64,000 nucleotides of DNA from Dactylosporangium aurantiacum. GTDB lineage: Bacteria > Actinomycetota > Actinomycetes > Mycobacteriales > Micromonosporaceae. The DNA is taken from assembly GCF_000716715.1 (NCBI RefSeq), contig NZ_JNYJ01000005.1, forward strand, positions 124,001-188,000, given 5' to 3'. Positions 45,425 to 53,950 of this stretch are shown here, piece after piece. The notes under the pieces were generated by a model. That model was given only the letters and a program-made list of their open reading frames with translations, was not told where the DNA came from and did no database searches. Within the stretch, counting starts at the first letter, position 1; the number at the start of each line of letters is the position of its first letter. A program made the position numbers and the translations under genes.

Positions 45425-45898
45425 GTGCTGCTTCGTCGAGTGATCGGTGACGCGCTGCGTGCGCGGCGGCAGGCCCAGCACCGGACCCTGCGCGAGGTGT
45501 CGACCGCCGCCAACGTCAGTCTCGGCTATCTGTCCGAGATCGAGCGCGGGCAGAAGGAGGCGTCCAGCGAGCTGCTGGCCGCCATCTGTGAGGCGCTCGG
45601 GGCCGCGTTGTCGGAGGTCCTGCGGGATGTGAGCGACACCCTGGCGACCGCCGAGGACCTGCCACGTGTCCTCGTGCCGGTGGGTGCGCCCGAGTCGGAG
45701 TCCGCCGCGGAGGCCGCACCGGCGCCAGAGCCGGCCCCGGCGGCCGCTCCGGCGGCGGAGGCCAGGATCGGGCGCGGTGCGCCCAGGTCCAAGGTCAGCG
45801 CGGACGCGAAGCTGTCGGTCGCGGTGCACCACGACGGCCCGCTGCGCACGACGCTGCGCGCCACCCGCAACCCGCGGGAAGTCGTCTACGCCGCCTGA
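45425..45898 (+). CDS. clgR: ClgR-type XRE transcriptional regulator
   Basis: A 157-residue DNA-binding protein. HTH at about residues 10-65 with [20 protein letters not shown], nearly the ClgR consensus; then a Pro/Ala/Glu linker and a short C-terminal end ([13 protein letters not shown]) whose hydrophobic tail may be a protease signal, as reported for ClgR. ClgR activates clp protease genes and the psp operon. The order pgsA-cinA-clgR-...-pspA-pspM matches mycobacteria. GTG start with a GAGGGGG-like site. Confidence 0.92.
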   Translation: MLLRRVIGDALRARRQAQHRTLREVSTAANVSLGYLSEIERGQKEASSELLAAICEALGAALSEVLRDVSDTLATAEDLPRVLVPVGAPESESAAEAAPAPEPAPAAAPAAEARIGRGAPRSKVSADAKLSVAVHHDGPLRTTLRATRNPREVVYAA

Positions 45899-46016
45899 CC
45901 CCTCCGGCCGTGATCGATGAGGGCCGCCGGGAGCGTCCACAGGGCATCGTGCCTGGACCTCACCTGCCACACTGGGCCCACGCCAGCAGGCGTGAGCACC
46001 TTCGTGGAGGCGACCC

Positions 46017-47840
46017 GTGACCTTCCCGGCACCGGCCCGGCGGCGCAACCCCCTGCCGATCGTCATCGCGATCGTGGTGGGCCTGTTCGCGATCTGCGGC
46101 GTGTACCTGGTGCTGGTCAACCGTGACGGTGACCGTACCGGCGACAAGCAGGGCGCCGCGCCGCGCCGCGAGGGCTGCGTCCCGCTCGCGATCAGCGCGT
46201 CGAGCGAGAAGGCCGCGCTGCTCAGCCAGCTCGCCGACGAGTACATCCGGTCCGACCGGCGCTTCGACGGCCGGTGCGCCGACCCGGTGGTGACCTCGAA
46301 GGCGTCCGGTGCGGCGCTGGACGCGCTCGCCGCCGGCTGGAACACCGCCAAGGACGGCCCCGAGCCGCAGGTGTGGACGCCCGCGTCCTCGTCGTGGGTG
46401 GCGCTGCTGCAGCAGCGGCTGTCCAGCACCGACAAGGGCGCCCTGGTGCCCGACGGCAAGATCCCGACGCTGGCGCAGTCGCCGCTCGTCCTGGCGATGC
46501 CGAAGCCGATGGCCGAGGCGCTGGGCTGGCCGGCCACGCCGATCGGCTGGTCGGACGTGCTGGGGCTGACCACCGACCCGCGGGGCTGGGGCGCCAAGGG
46601 GCACCCGGAATGGGGCAGGTTCAAGCTCGGCAAGACCAACCCGCACTTCTCGACGTCCGGGCTGAACGCGACCGTCGGCGCCTACTTCGCCGCGACCGGC
46701 CGCTCGACGGACCTGACGGCGAAGGACCTCGCCGACCCGAAGGTGCTGCAGTACGTGCGGTCCGTCGAGTCCGGCGTCGTGCACTACGGCGACACCACGC
46801 TGACGTTCCTGTCCAACCTCGCCGCCGCCGACAAGGCCGGCCGGGGGCTCAGCTACATCAGCGCGGTCGCGGTCGAGGAGAAGTCGGTCTACGACTACAA
46901 CCAGGGCAACCCGACCGGCGACCCGGCCCTGGCGGGCAAGGGCGCGAAGCCCCGGGTGCCGCTGGTCGCGGTGTACCCGAAGGAAGGCACGCTACTGTCG
47001 GACCACCCGTTCGTCGTGCTGCGCACCGCCAGCGACGAGCAGCGGGCCGCCGCCGCCGACTTCCTCAGGTACGTGCAGGAGCCGGCCCGTCAGCAGCGGT
47101 TCACCGACGCGGCGTTCCGCACGTACGAGGGCAAGGGCGGCGCCGGGCTGACCCAGGCCAACGGGCTGCTGCCGGACGCGGGGCTCGCCGTGATCGACCC
47201 GCCGGCGCCGGAGGTGCTGGACAAGGCGCTCGCCGGCTGGGACGCGCAACGCAAGCGGGCCAGGGTGCTGCTGGTGCTGGACGTGTCCGGGTCGATGAAC
47301 ACCAGCGCGGGCAACGGCAAGAGCCGCCTGGAGCTGGCGAAGGCGGCCGCGCTGCAGGCGCTGCGGCTGTTCGCGCCGGACGACGAGGTCGGGCTGTGGA
47401 CCTTCTCGACCGAGGCCGCCGGGGCGGCGACGCCGTACACCCCGATGGTCGACATCGGCGCGCTGTCGGCGAACCGGGCGAAGCTCGAGCAGGTCCTCAA
47501 GGGGCTGAGCGCCGAGGGTGGCACGGCCCTGTACGCGACCACCCGCGCGGCGCAGCAGCAGCTCGCCGGCTCGGCGGACCCGTCCCGGATCAACGCCGTG
47601 GTGGTGCTGACCGACGGCAAGAACGAGTACGCGAAGGACAACGACCTCGAGTCCCTGGTGCGCGACATCGACACCACCGAGAAGGAGATCCCGGTGCGCG
47701 TGTTCACCGTCGCGTACGGCGGTCAGGCCGACCTCGGCGTGCTGCAGCGCATCTCGTCGGCGTCCCGGGCCGCGGCGTACGACGCCGGCGACCCGACGAC
47801 GATCGACAAGGTGCTCGTGAACGTCCTGAGCAACTTCTGA
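46017..47840 (+). CDS. Membrane-anchored substrate-binding-like plus VWA-domain protein
   Basis: A 607-residue protein: one N-terminal anchor (residues about 13-35), an extracellular solute-binding-like region (about 50-385; CVPLAISASSEKAALLSQLA, FSTSGLNATVGAYFA, YDYNQGNP) and a C-terminal von Willebrand A domain with the MIDAS motif DVSGSMNTS (Asp422, Ser424, Ser426) and VVLTDGKNEY. It lies between clgR and pspA, suggesting an envelope-stress sensor or chaperone-like role outside the membrane; that is inference. GTG start with a GGAGG site. Confidence 0.85.
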   Translation: MTFPAPARRRNPLPIVIAIVVGLFAICGVYLVLVNRDGDRTGDKQGAAPRREGCVPLAISASSEKAALLSQLADEYIRSDRRFDGRCADPVVTSKASGAALDALAAGWNTAKDGPEPQVWTPASSSWVALLQQRLSSTDKGALVPDGKIPTLAQSPLVLAMPKPMAEALGWPATPIGWSDVLGLTTDPRGWGAKGHPEWGRFKLGKTNPHFSTSGLNATVGAYFAATGRSTDLTAKDLADPKVLQYVRSVESGVVHYGDTTLTFLSNLAAADKAGRGLSYISAVAVEEKSVYDYNQGNPTGDPALAGKGAKPRVPLVAVYPKEGTLLSDHPFVVLRTASDEQRAAAADFLRYVQEPARQQRFTDAAFRTYEGKGGAGLTQANGLLPDAGLAVIDPPAPEVLDKALAGWDAQRKRARVLLVLDVSGSMNTSAGNGKSRLELAKAAALQALRLFAPDDEVGLWTFSTEAAGAATPYTPMVDIGALSANRAKLEQVLKGLSAEGGTALYATTRAAQQQLAGSADPSRINAVVVLTDGKNEYAKDNDLESLVRDIDTTEKEIPVRVFTVAYGGQADLGVLQRISSASRAAAYDAGDPTTIDKVLVNVLSNF

Positions 47841-47857
47841 ACGGCCCCGGCTGCGGG

Positions 47858-47863
47858 CAGACT
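47858..47863 (+). promoter_or_regulatory. -10-like CAGACT before the coiled-coil gene
   Basis: Six bases before GTG 47870. Weaker than the TANNNT sites elsewhere, but the spacing fits. Confidence 0.4.
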
Positions 47864-47869
47864 GGCGGT

Positions 47870-48673
47870 GTGGGTGTGCGGGAGCAGCTGACCGAGCCGT
47901 GGGGGCTCGTCACCGCCGGCGTGCTCGGCGGCCTGGCCGGCGCGGTCGCCGCGGCGCTCGCCCCGGCCGGGATCCTCGCCGGGCTGCCGGTCGGGCTGGC
48001 CGTGGCCGCCGCCGTGTACGGCATCCGTGTCGGGCTCGGCGCGCTGGTCGACCGCACCGCCGCGCTGCCGTCGCCGCGGCCCGCACCGGACCTGCCGGCA
48101 CCGTCGCGGGGCGGGGACGCCGAGCGGTGGCTGCGGCGGGCCGGGGCGGCCGTGCGCACCCTGCACCGCCAGGCCGGCACACCCACCGACGCCGGGCTGC
48201 GCGCGCAGGTCGGCGGCGTCGACGACCAGGCCGGCCGCGCGCTCGACGACCTCGCGAGGTTCGCCGGTCAGGTCACGCTGATCGAGCAGACCGCGGCCGG
48301 CATCAACGTCGGCCGGCTGCGGGTCGACCTCGCCGAGCTCCAGCGCGGGCTGCACGGCCTGCCGCCCGGGCCGCTGCGCACGGAGCGGGAGCGGGCGCTG
48401 CGCGCCGTGACCGATCAGCTCGACGTGGCGCGCCGGCTGGACGGCGCCCGGGAGATGCTGCTGGCGCGGATGCAGGCGGCGGTGCTCGGCCTGGAGGGCC
48501 TCGTCGCGCGGATGGCGGAGCTGCTCGCCCTGCACGCGACCGCCGACGGCGGGGCATCATTGACAGCGGCGAAGGTGGCCGAGCTGACCAGCGACCTCGA
48601 GGGCATGCGTCACGGCCTCGCCGAGGCCGAGCGGCTGTCGCGTTCGGCGCTCACCGGCGGGCAGGTGCAGTAG
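47870..48673 (+). CDS. Membrane protein with cytoplasmic helical domain, 267 residues
   Basis: Not recognised. Two N-terminal membrane helices (VTAGVLGGLAGAVAAALAPA and the GLAVAAAVYGIRVGLGAL stretch) are followed by a long, mostly helical, Arg/Leu/Glu-rich region that looks like a coiled coil (LRVDLAELQRGLHG, RERALRAVTDQLDVARRLDG, KVAELTSDLEGMRHGLAEAE). It sits between the VWA protein and pspA, so a scaffolding role with PspA at the membrane is plausible. GTG start chosen from promoter spacing; 47876 is an alternative. Confidence 0.75.
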   Translation: MGVREQLTEPWGLVTAGVLGGLAGAVAAALAPAGILAGLPVGLAVAAAVYGIRVGLGALVDRTAALPSPRPAPDLPAPSRGGDAERWLRRAGAAVRTLHRQAGTPTDAGLRAQVGGVDDQAGRALDDLARFAGQVTLIEQTAAGINVGRLRVDLAELQRGLHGLPPGPLRTERERALRAVTDQLDVARRLDGAREMLLARMQAAVLGLEGLVARMAELLALHATADGGASLTAAKVAELTSDLEGMRHGLAEAERLSRSALTGGQVQ

Positions 48674-48829
48674 TGCGCATCCCTGAGATCACCCTGAGTC
48701 GCGCGGAGTTTCTGGCTGTTTGACCGCTTTCTCCTACCGTTTGCCCACACGCTGGGCGTGACGCTCTAGCGCTCGCCTGACACGATGGAAGCCGCACGTT
48801 CGTAGTGCCGGCCGAGAGAGGACCGCGAG

Positions 48830-49699
48830 ATGGCGAATCCGTTCGCTAAGGGCTGGAATTACCTGATGGCGCTGTTCGGCGCCAAGATCGACGAGCACGC
48901 CGATCCCAAGGTGCAGATCCAGCAGGCGATCGAGGATGCCCAGCGCCAGCACCAGGCGCTGGTGCAGCAGGCCGCGGCCGTGATCGGCAACCAACGGCAG
49001 CTCGAGATGCGGCTCTCCCGGCAGATGGGTGAGGTCGAGAAGCTGCAGGGCTCCGCCCGGCAGGCGCTCGTGCTCGCCGACAAGGCGCGCGCCGAGGGCA
49101 ACGAGGCGAAGGCCGTCGAGTATGAGCAGACCGCCCAGATCTTCGCGACCCAGCTGGTCGCGGCCGAGCAGGGCATGGAAGACCTCAAGACGCTGCACGA
49201 CCAGTCGCTCAACGCGGCCGCCCAGGCGCGCAAGGCGGTCGAGAGCAACGCGATGCTGCTGCAGCAGAAGCTCGCCGAGCGCACCAAGCTGCTCAGCCAG
49301 CTGGAGCAGGCGAAGATGCAGGAGACCGTCGCCAAGTCCCTCGAGTCGATGAGCGGCCTCGCCGCGCCCGGCAACACGCCGTCGCTGGACGAGGTGCGGG
49401 AGAAGATCGAGCGGCGGTATGCCAACGCGATGGGCCGCGCTGAGCTCGCCTCCAACTCCGTCGAGGGGCGCATGCTCGAGGTGCAGCGCACCACGCTCGA
49501 CATGGCCGGCAGCTCCCGCCTCGAGCAGATCCGCGCCAGCATGGCCGGCGACCAGCTCGCCGCCGCGCCCGCGACGCCGGGCACGCCGCAGGCCGCCGCG
49601 TCGAGCGGGCCGAAGGACGCCAGCGTCGCCCGCCTCGACGAGATCCGGGCCGGGCTGAACAAGGACAAGCAGGCGGGGGACGCCGCCAGCGCGAGCTGA
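48830..49699 (+). CDS. pspA: PspA/IM30 membrane-stress protein
   Basis: A 289-residue ESCRT-III-like protein. Amphipathic N-terminal helix, then long coiled coils ([60 protein letters not shown]) and the [19 protein letters not shown] region. It stabilises damaged inner membrane by forming rods or rings. An Ala/Pro-rich C-terminal tail replaces helix 6. The 156-base gap upstream (48674-48829) has no clear terminator and may hold its promoter. Matches Rv2744c by position. Confidence 0.94.
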   Translation: MANPFAKGWNYLMALFGAKIDEHADPKVQIQQAIEDAQRQHQALVQQAAAVIGNQRQLEMRLSRQMGEVEKLQGSARQALVLADKARAEGNEAKAVEYEQTAQIFATQLVAAEQGMEDLKTLHDQSLNAAAQARKAVESNAMLLQQKLAERTKLLSQLEQAKMQETVAKSLESMSGLAAPGNTPSLDEVREKIERRYANAMGRAELASNSVEGRMLEVQRTTLDMAGSSRLEQIRASMAGDQLAAAPATPGTPQAAASSGPKDASVARLDEIRAGLNKDKQAGDAASAS

Positions 49700-49727
49700 C
49701 GTATTCGACAGTGGGGGAGAGCGGGTC

Positions 49728-50483
49728 ATGGCGTCGGAGCGGACGAAGCACCTGAAGCGACTGCGGCGGCTGCACCGCTCCGCCCGCGGCTGGTCGGTGC
49801 GGGCCGGCCTGCTGACCGGCGCCACGGCGGTCCTCGTGCCGTACAGCGGCCTCGGACTGCCCGACGCCTTCTGGGCGGCCGGGGCCGGTGGCTCCATCGC
49901 CATAGCGATCTGGCGGTGGATCGACCTGCGGGCCTTCCGGGCCCTGCCCGTCCCGCCCGAGCCCGACCCGGCCGTCATCGGCGCCCAGGCGAAGGAGAAG
50001 CTCGTCGGCATCGTCGCCCGCATGCCCGCCGGTCGCACCGCGATCGCCGAGTTCGGGCGGCAGCGGGAGTCGTTCAAGCTGCGCGGCCTCACCGTCGCCG
50101 AGCCGTGGCGGCGCCTGGACCGGGCCTCGGCCATGCTGCACGGCCTGATCGGGCGGCTCGGGCCGCACGCCGAGGCCGCCGTGCTCGACGCGACCGTCGC
50201 CGAGCAGTCCCTGCGCGACCTCGCGCAGCGCACCGCCTCCGTCGAGCGGGCCATCGGGCTCGGCCCGGCCGGCGAGTCGCTGCGCCCCGCGCACGCGGTC
50301 CTCGCCGCGCAGCTGGAGCAGGGCGTGGCGGCGTATGAGCAGTTCGTCACCGCGGCGGCGGGTTGCGTCGCGGAGGACAGCGCCACGATCGGCAACCTCG
50401 CCGACGCCACCGCCTTCCTGAAGGGGGTCGCGGAGGCGCTGTCGGACCTGCGCACCACGAACCCGCGGCCGACCCCGGCCTGA
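49728..50483 (+). CDS. pspM: PspM-like phage-shock envelope-stress membrane protein
   Basis: A 251-residue protein with two membrane helices near the N terminus (GLLTGATAVLVPYSGLGLPD followed by FWAAGAGGSIAIAIWRW) and a cytoplasmic helical domain. The basic start KHLKRLRRLHRSARGW and the position directly after pspA match Rv2743c/PspM, which tethers PspA. No pspN-like gene follows; instead a convergent lipoprotein gene begins after 160 bases. Confidence 0.83.
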   Translation: MASERTKHLKRLRRLHRSARGWSVRAGLLTGATAVLVPYSGLGLPDAFWAAGAGGSIAIAIWRWIDLRAFRALPVPPEPDPAVIGAQAKEKLVGIVARMPAGRTAIAEFGRQRESFKLRGLTVAEPWRRLDRASAMLHGLIGRLGPHAEAAVLDATVAEQSLRDLAQRTASVERAIGLGPAGESLRPAHAVLAAQLEQGVAAYEQFVTAAAGCVAEDSATIGNLADATAFLKGVAEALSDLRTTNPRPTPA

Positions 50484-50645
50484 CCCTTGCCGGCTCGGCC
50501 GGGAGGCGTTCGCCCGCCGGTGCCGTTCGGCGTTCGCGCTTGTACGCGTGGCGACGCCTCCACGTGGGGCGCCGCCGGCCCGCGGGGTGGGCCGTTCGTC
50601 CGCGCTGCTTCGCCGGGCGGGCGGGCGCTCGCCGGGGCGGGGCGC

Positions 50646-51431
50646 TTACTCGTTGGGCAGCAGGTAGCGCCAGCTGGCGCGGACGATGTCGCCGGCCGCG
50701 GTCCGGTACGCCGGCCACGCGCCGCGCTGGTCCAGGTCGCGGGTCAGCGTCCGCACGACCGCCCGGGCGGCGTCACCCGACAGGTCCGCCCGGCGCAACG
50801 CCCCCCGGTCCGGCTCCGGCAGCGCGACGTCCACCGGCCACGTGCCCACCGTCGCGGGCTCGCCGTCGACCGGCATCGCCACCAGCCGGACCCGGTCCGC
50901 CAGGTACGGCTGGGCCGTCGCCGACACCGTCTTGTGCACCGCGGCGAGGCGGTCACGGGCGTCGTAGAACACGTCGGCGTACACGTGCTCGGCCTTGAAC
51001 TCGTCGAGCCCCTCGGCGGTGAACGTGAGCATCCCCGCCGGCGACCACACCGAAATCTTCGTCACCGGCGCGCCGGCGACCGGCGAGGGCACGGTGCGCT
51101 GCTTCTGCACGTCGCTGGAGCGCAGGTCGTCGAGCAGCCCGTCGGTGAGGCTCCGCAGCTCGTCGGCGTCGAGGCGGGACCGGTAGGCCGCGTCGGCGAT
51201 CGCGTCGCCGTCACCGAACACGACGAGGCGCGGCGGGCGCAGCGCGAGCATCGCCGTGCCGACCAGCCCGCCGGTCAGCTCCCAGACGGCCAGCGGCGTG
51301 CCGTCGGGCGGTCGCAGCGTCGGGGCGCTGGTCGGGGCGGCGAGCGGGGTCCCTTCGCAACCGCCGAGCGCGGACGCCAGGAGCGCCGCCGAGCCGACGA
51401 ACAGGCCCCGCCGGCTCAGCCGGTGATCCAC
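50646..51431 (-). CDS. Tat-exported lipoprotein, unknown function
   Basis: A 261-residue protein. The start has a twin-arginine motif (LSRRGLFVG), a hydrophobic segment and a lipobox (LGGC). The mature domain is mixed alpha/beta with no recognised family (WELTGGLVGTAML, RPPRLVVFGDGDAIAD, ERGLDEF-like and YADVFYDARDRLA segments). GTG start with little ribosome-site character; an upstream leaderless mini-ORF overlaps it. Convergent with pspM. Confidence 0.75.
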   Translation of the reverse strand: MDHRLSRRGLFVGSAALLASALGGCEGTPLAAPTSAPTLRPPDGTPLAVWELTGGLVGTAMLALRPPRLVVFGDGDAIADAAYRSRLDADELRSLTDGLLDDLRSSDVQKQRTVPSPVAGAPVTKISVWSPAGMLTFTAEGLDEFKAEHVYADVFYDARDRLAAVHKTVSATAQPYLADRVRLVAMPVDGEPATVGTWPVDVALPEPDRGALRRADLSGDAARAVVRTLTRDLDQRGAWPAYRTAAGDIVRASWRYLLPNE

Positions 51432-51457
51432 CGGTACAACACCACACCCAGCGTCAC
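51416..51457 (-). CDS. Possible leaderless 13-codon upstream ORF
   Basis: On the minus strand TAGGGT (51470-51465) is followed after 7 bases by GTG 51457, which opens MTLGVVLYRWITG and stops inside the first codons of the lipoprotein gene, in another frame. Its spacing equals that of the real leaderless genes of this window, so the first ribosomes on this mRNA may translate it. Confidence 0.3.
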   Translation of the reverse strand: MTLGVVLYRWITG

Positions 51458-51507
51458 GCCCAAGACCCTACCGCGTGCCCGCAATGATCAGTGCGCGGGC
51501 GTAAACC

Positions 51508-52068
51508 TCACGACACCCGGCTCCAGAGCGCGGGTGTCGCGGCCGGTGGCCAGTCCGCCTGCGACGTGTGGGCCTGCCTGCACACATAGCCGCCGCCCTG
51601 GTACGTGACCCGCGCGCCGACGGGGTACGCGACCCCGACGGCCCACGCCGGCGTCGTGTCGACCCTGGCGGAGGCGCTGGTGGAGGCGCCGGCCGGAACC
51701 CTGGCGGAGGCGGACGGCTTTGCGGCCGGCGGCGAGATGGCAGTGGTCGGGGGAAGCGTCGTGGTGGGCTTTGCCGGCGTCGCGGTGATACCGGCGGCAG
51801 TGGCCCCCGGTGCCGGATCGGACACGGTGGGTGACGGTGGCGCCGGGGTGGCGTCGGCCGGGCCGCCGAAGCCGGTCGGTGCCGGCGGCAGGCACGCGGC
51901 GCCGACGCCCGCGGAGTTGTAGCAGCGCCGGTCCTCGCCCGCGCCGGTCACCGAGCCGCCGCCACCCATCCGCGCGACCGTGACGGCACCCAGCGTGAAC
52001 GCGATCAGCGCCGTCGTGCCCCACAGCAGCGTCCGGTCCGTGCGCCCCAGCCGGTGTACCCCTTGCAC
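51508..52068 (-). CDS. Membrane-anchored protein with chitin-binding (CBM5/12) module
   Basis: A 186-residue protein: basic start, one membrane anchor (LLWGTTALIAFTLGAVTVA), an extracellular Pro/Thr/Ala/Ser linker of about 80 residues, and a C-terminal CBM5/12-like module (AWAVGVAYPVGARVTYQGGG, VCRQAHTSQADW, PALWSRV) that binds chitin or similar polysaccharide. No catalytic domain is present. Leftward, upstream of the Tat lipoprotein and downstream of nei2. Confidence 0.82.
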   Translation of the reverse strand: MQGVHRLGRTDRTLLWGTTALIAFTLGAVTVARMGGGGSVTGAGEDRRCYNSAGVGAACLPPAPTGFGGPADATPAPPSPTVSDPAPGATAAGITATPAKPTTTLPPTTAISPPAAKPSASARVPAGASTSASARVDTTPAWAVGVAYPVGARVTYQGGGYVCRQAHTSQADWPPAATPALWSRVS

Positions 52069-52104
52069 GTCCGCTCTCCCTTGCCTGACCAGCGGGATCG
52101 CAGC

Positions 52105-52923
52105 CTACGGGCCGGGTGGCGGCGCGACAACCGGCTGGCAGTGCGGACACCAGTAGGTGATCCGTTCGTAGTCGCCGCCGGTCCAGCGTTCGACCTTCGT
52201 GCCGCAGCGGCGGCAGGGCCGGCCGGCCCGCTCGAACACCCAGTTCGTCTCGCCCCGGCGCAGCGACCCGGTCGTCGTCTGCGTCCAGCGGCCCCGGTTG
52301 GAGTTGAGCAGCCGGTGCGCGAGCTCCACCATCGCGGCCAGGTCCGGCACCGCGCCCGTCGCGGTCCACGGGTTGACCCCGCGCAGGAACAGCACCTCGG
52401 CCTTGTACAGGTTCCCGATGCCGGCGAGGTTGCGCTGGTCGAGCAGGGCGTCGGCGATGGGCCGGTCGGGCGTCGCGGCGAGCCGGGACACGGCCTCGGC
52501 GGGGTCCCAGCCGTCGCCCATGAGGTCCGGCCCGAGGTGCCCGATCAGCCGGTGCTCCTCCGCGGTCGGCACGATCGCCAGCTCGTGCAGGTGGAAGCCG
52601 ACGGCGACGGCCTTCGGGGCGTGCAGCGCGACCCGGACCAGGTGCGCGGGGCGTCCGGTCCACCGCTCGCCGGGCCGGTACGTGCGCCACGCCCCGTCCA
52701 TCCGTAGATGCGAATGCAGCGTCATCGCCCGGACCGGCTCGCCGTCGCTGGTGAGGCGCAGCAGCAGGTGCTTGCCGTAGCTGGCGGACTCGGCCACCAG
52801 CCAGCCGGACAGGTCGGCGGTGGCGAGCTTCGGCACGCGGAAGTCGCTGCGGGTGAGGACCTGGCCCTCGATCGCGGTGGCGAGCACGCGGGCGGTGTTC
52901 CAGACGGTGTCGCCTTCGGGCAC
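52105..52923 (-). CDS. nei2: Endonuclease VIII-type DNA glycosylase (Nei2)
   Basis: A 272-residue Fpg/Nei-family enzyme. Two GTG codons are possible; I chose 52923 because the catalytic residue is the N-terminal proline after removal of Met (MPEGDTVW), and the earlier GTG would insert a residue before it. A CAAGAT hexamer six bases upstream agrees. H2TH motif lies around QRNLAGIGNLYKAEVLF; a C-terminal zinc finger shows CRRCG and CPHCQ. It removes oxidised pyrimidines. Its helicase partner in mycobacteria, Lhr, is 5.7 kb away. Confidence 0.93.
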   Translation of the reverse strand: MPEGDTVWNTARVLATAIEGQVLTRSDFRVPKLATADLSGWLVAESASYGKHLLLRLTSDGEPVRAMTLHSHLRMDGAWRTYRPGERWTGRPAHLVRVALHAPKAVAVGFHLHELAIVPTAEEHRLIGHLGPDLMGDGWDPAEAVSRLAATPDRPIADALLDQRNLAGIGNLYKAEVLFLRGVNPWTATGAVPDLAAMVELAHRLLNSNRGRWTQTTTGSLRRGETNWVFERAGRPCRRCGTKVERWTGGDYERITYWCPHCQPVVAPPPGP

Positions 52924-52929
52924 CACCCC

Positions 52930-52935
52930 ATCTTG
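52930..52935 (-). promoter_or_regulatory. -10-like CAAGAT for nei2
   Basis: Minus strand, six bases before GTG 52923; it supports the start that exposes the catalytic proline. Confidence 0.5.
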
Positions 52936-52996
52936 CCCGCTCCGCCGGCCGCTGAACCGCCGCCGCCGGCCCGCCGCGAGGGCCGTGTCGCGTGGT

Positions 52997-53932
52997 TCAG
53001 GGCAGCAGCGGCGCCACCTCGGCGGCGATCAGCTCCAGGTGATCCAGGTCCCGCAGGTCGAGCAGCTGCAGGAACGCCCGTGACGCGCCGGCCTTCACGA
53101 AGTCGGCCAGCTGCTCCGCCACCTGCGCCGGGGTGCCGTACAGCTGCCCGCCCGCCGCCGACGGCCCGTTCGGGTCGAGCCCCACCGCCTCCGCCCGCCG
53201 CCGTACCTCGGCGTCGTCCACGCCACACACGATCGTCTGCGCGAACGAGAACACGATCGGCGCCCGCCCGTCGCGCCCCTCCGCCTCGATCGCGGCCACC
53301 ACGCGGTCATAGGACGCCGAGGTCTGCGCCAGCGAGGAGAACGGCACGTTGAACTCGTCGGCGAACCGCGCCGCGAGCCGCGGCGTCCGCCTCGGCCCCG
53401 TGCCCCCGACGATCACCGGCGGCCCGGGCTGCTGCACCGGCTTCGGCAGCGCCGGTGAGTCGGTGAGGTCGTAGTGGCGGCCCTGGTAGCTGAACGTGGC
53501 GCCGGCCGGCGTCGACCACAGCCCGGTCAGGATCTCCAGCTGCTCCTCCAGCCGGGCGAACCGCTCGGCGACCGGAGGGAACGGGATCCCGTACGCGAGG
53601 TGCTCCTGCTCGTGCCAGCCGGTGCCGAGCCCCAGCTCGACCCGGCCGCCGCTCATCTGGTCGACCTGCGCGACCGCGACCGCGAGCGGCCCCGGCAGGC
53701 GGAACGTCGCCGAGGACACCAGCGTGCCGAGCCGGATCGTGGACGTCTCCCGGGCGAGCGCGCCGAGCGTCACCCACGAGTCGGTCGGCCCCGGCGCCCC
53801 GCCACGCGCGGCCGTGTAGTGGTCGGAGCGGAAGAAACCCTCGAAGCCGAGCCGCTCGGCCCGCTGCGCGACGGCGAGCTGGTCGTCGTACGTGGCACCC
53901 AGCTGGGGTTCGATGAACACGCAGAGCCGCAT
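52997..53932 (-). CDS. LLM-class F420-dependent oxidoreductase
   Basis: A 311-residue luciferase-like protein: MRLCVFIEPQ start, GFEGFFRSDHY, RLGTLVSSATFRLPGPLA, QMSGGRVELGLGTGWHEQEH and PPVIVGGTG. These are typical of F420-dependent LLM subfamilies. Substrate unknown. Divergent from the SAM hydrolase gene with only 18 bases between the start codons. Confidence 0.88.
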   Translation of the reverse strand: MRLCVFIEPQLGATYDDQLAVAQRAERLGFEGFFRSDHYTAARGGAPGPTDSWVTLGALARETSTIRLGTLVSSATFRLPGPLAVAVAQVDQMSGGRVELGLGTGWHEQEHLAYGIPFPPVAERFARLEEQLEILTGLWSTPAGATFSYQGRHYDLTDSPALPKPVQQPGPPVIVGGTGPRRTPRLAARFADEFNVPFSSLAQTSASYDRVVAAIEAEGRDGRAPIVFSFAQTIVCGVDDAEVRRRAEAVGLDPNGPSAAGGQLYGTPAQVAEQLADFVKAGASRAFLQLLDLRDLDHLELIAAEVAPLLP

Positions 53933-53939
53933 GGACCCG

Positions 53940-53945
53940 ACACTA
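53940..53945 (-). promoter_or_regulatory. -10 hexamer TAGTGT for the LLM gene, overlapping a plus-strand TATCCT
   Basis: Minus-strand TAGTGT ends seven bases before ATG 53932. On the plus strand TATCCT occupies 53944-53949, sharing two bases, just before the SAM hydrolase ATG 53951. Confidence 0.5.
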
Positions 53946-53950
53946 TCCTG

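Noticed and set aside
48674..48724. 16-codon GTG ORF directly after the coiled-coil gene
   Set aside because: No ribosome site or promoter hexamer at the right spacing; likely chance within the pspA upstream region.
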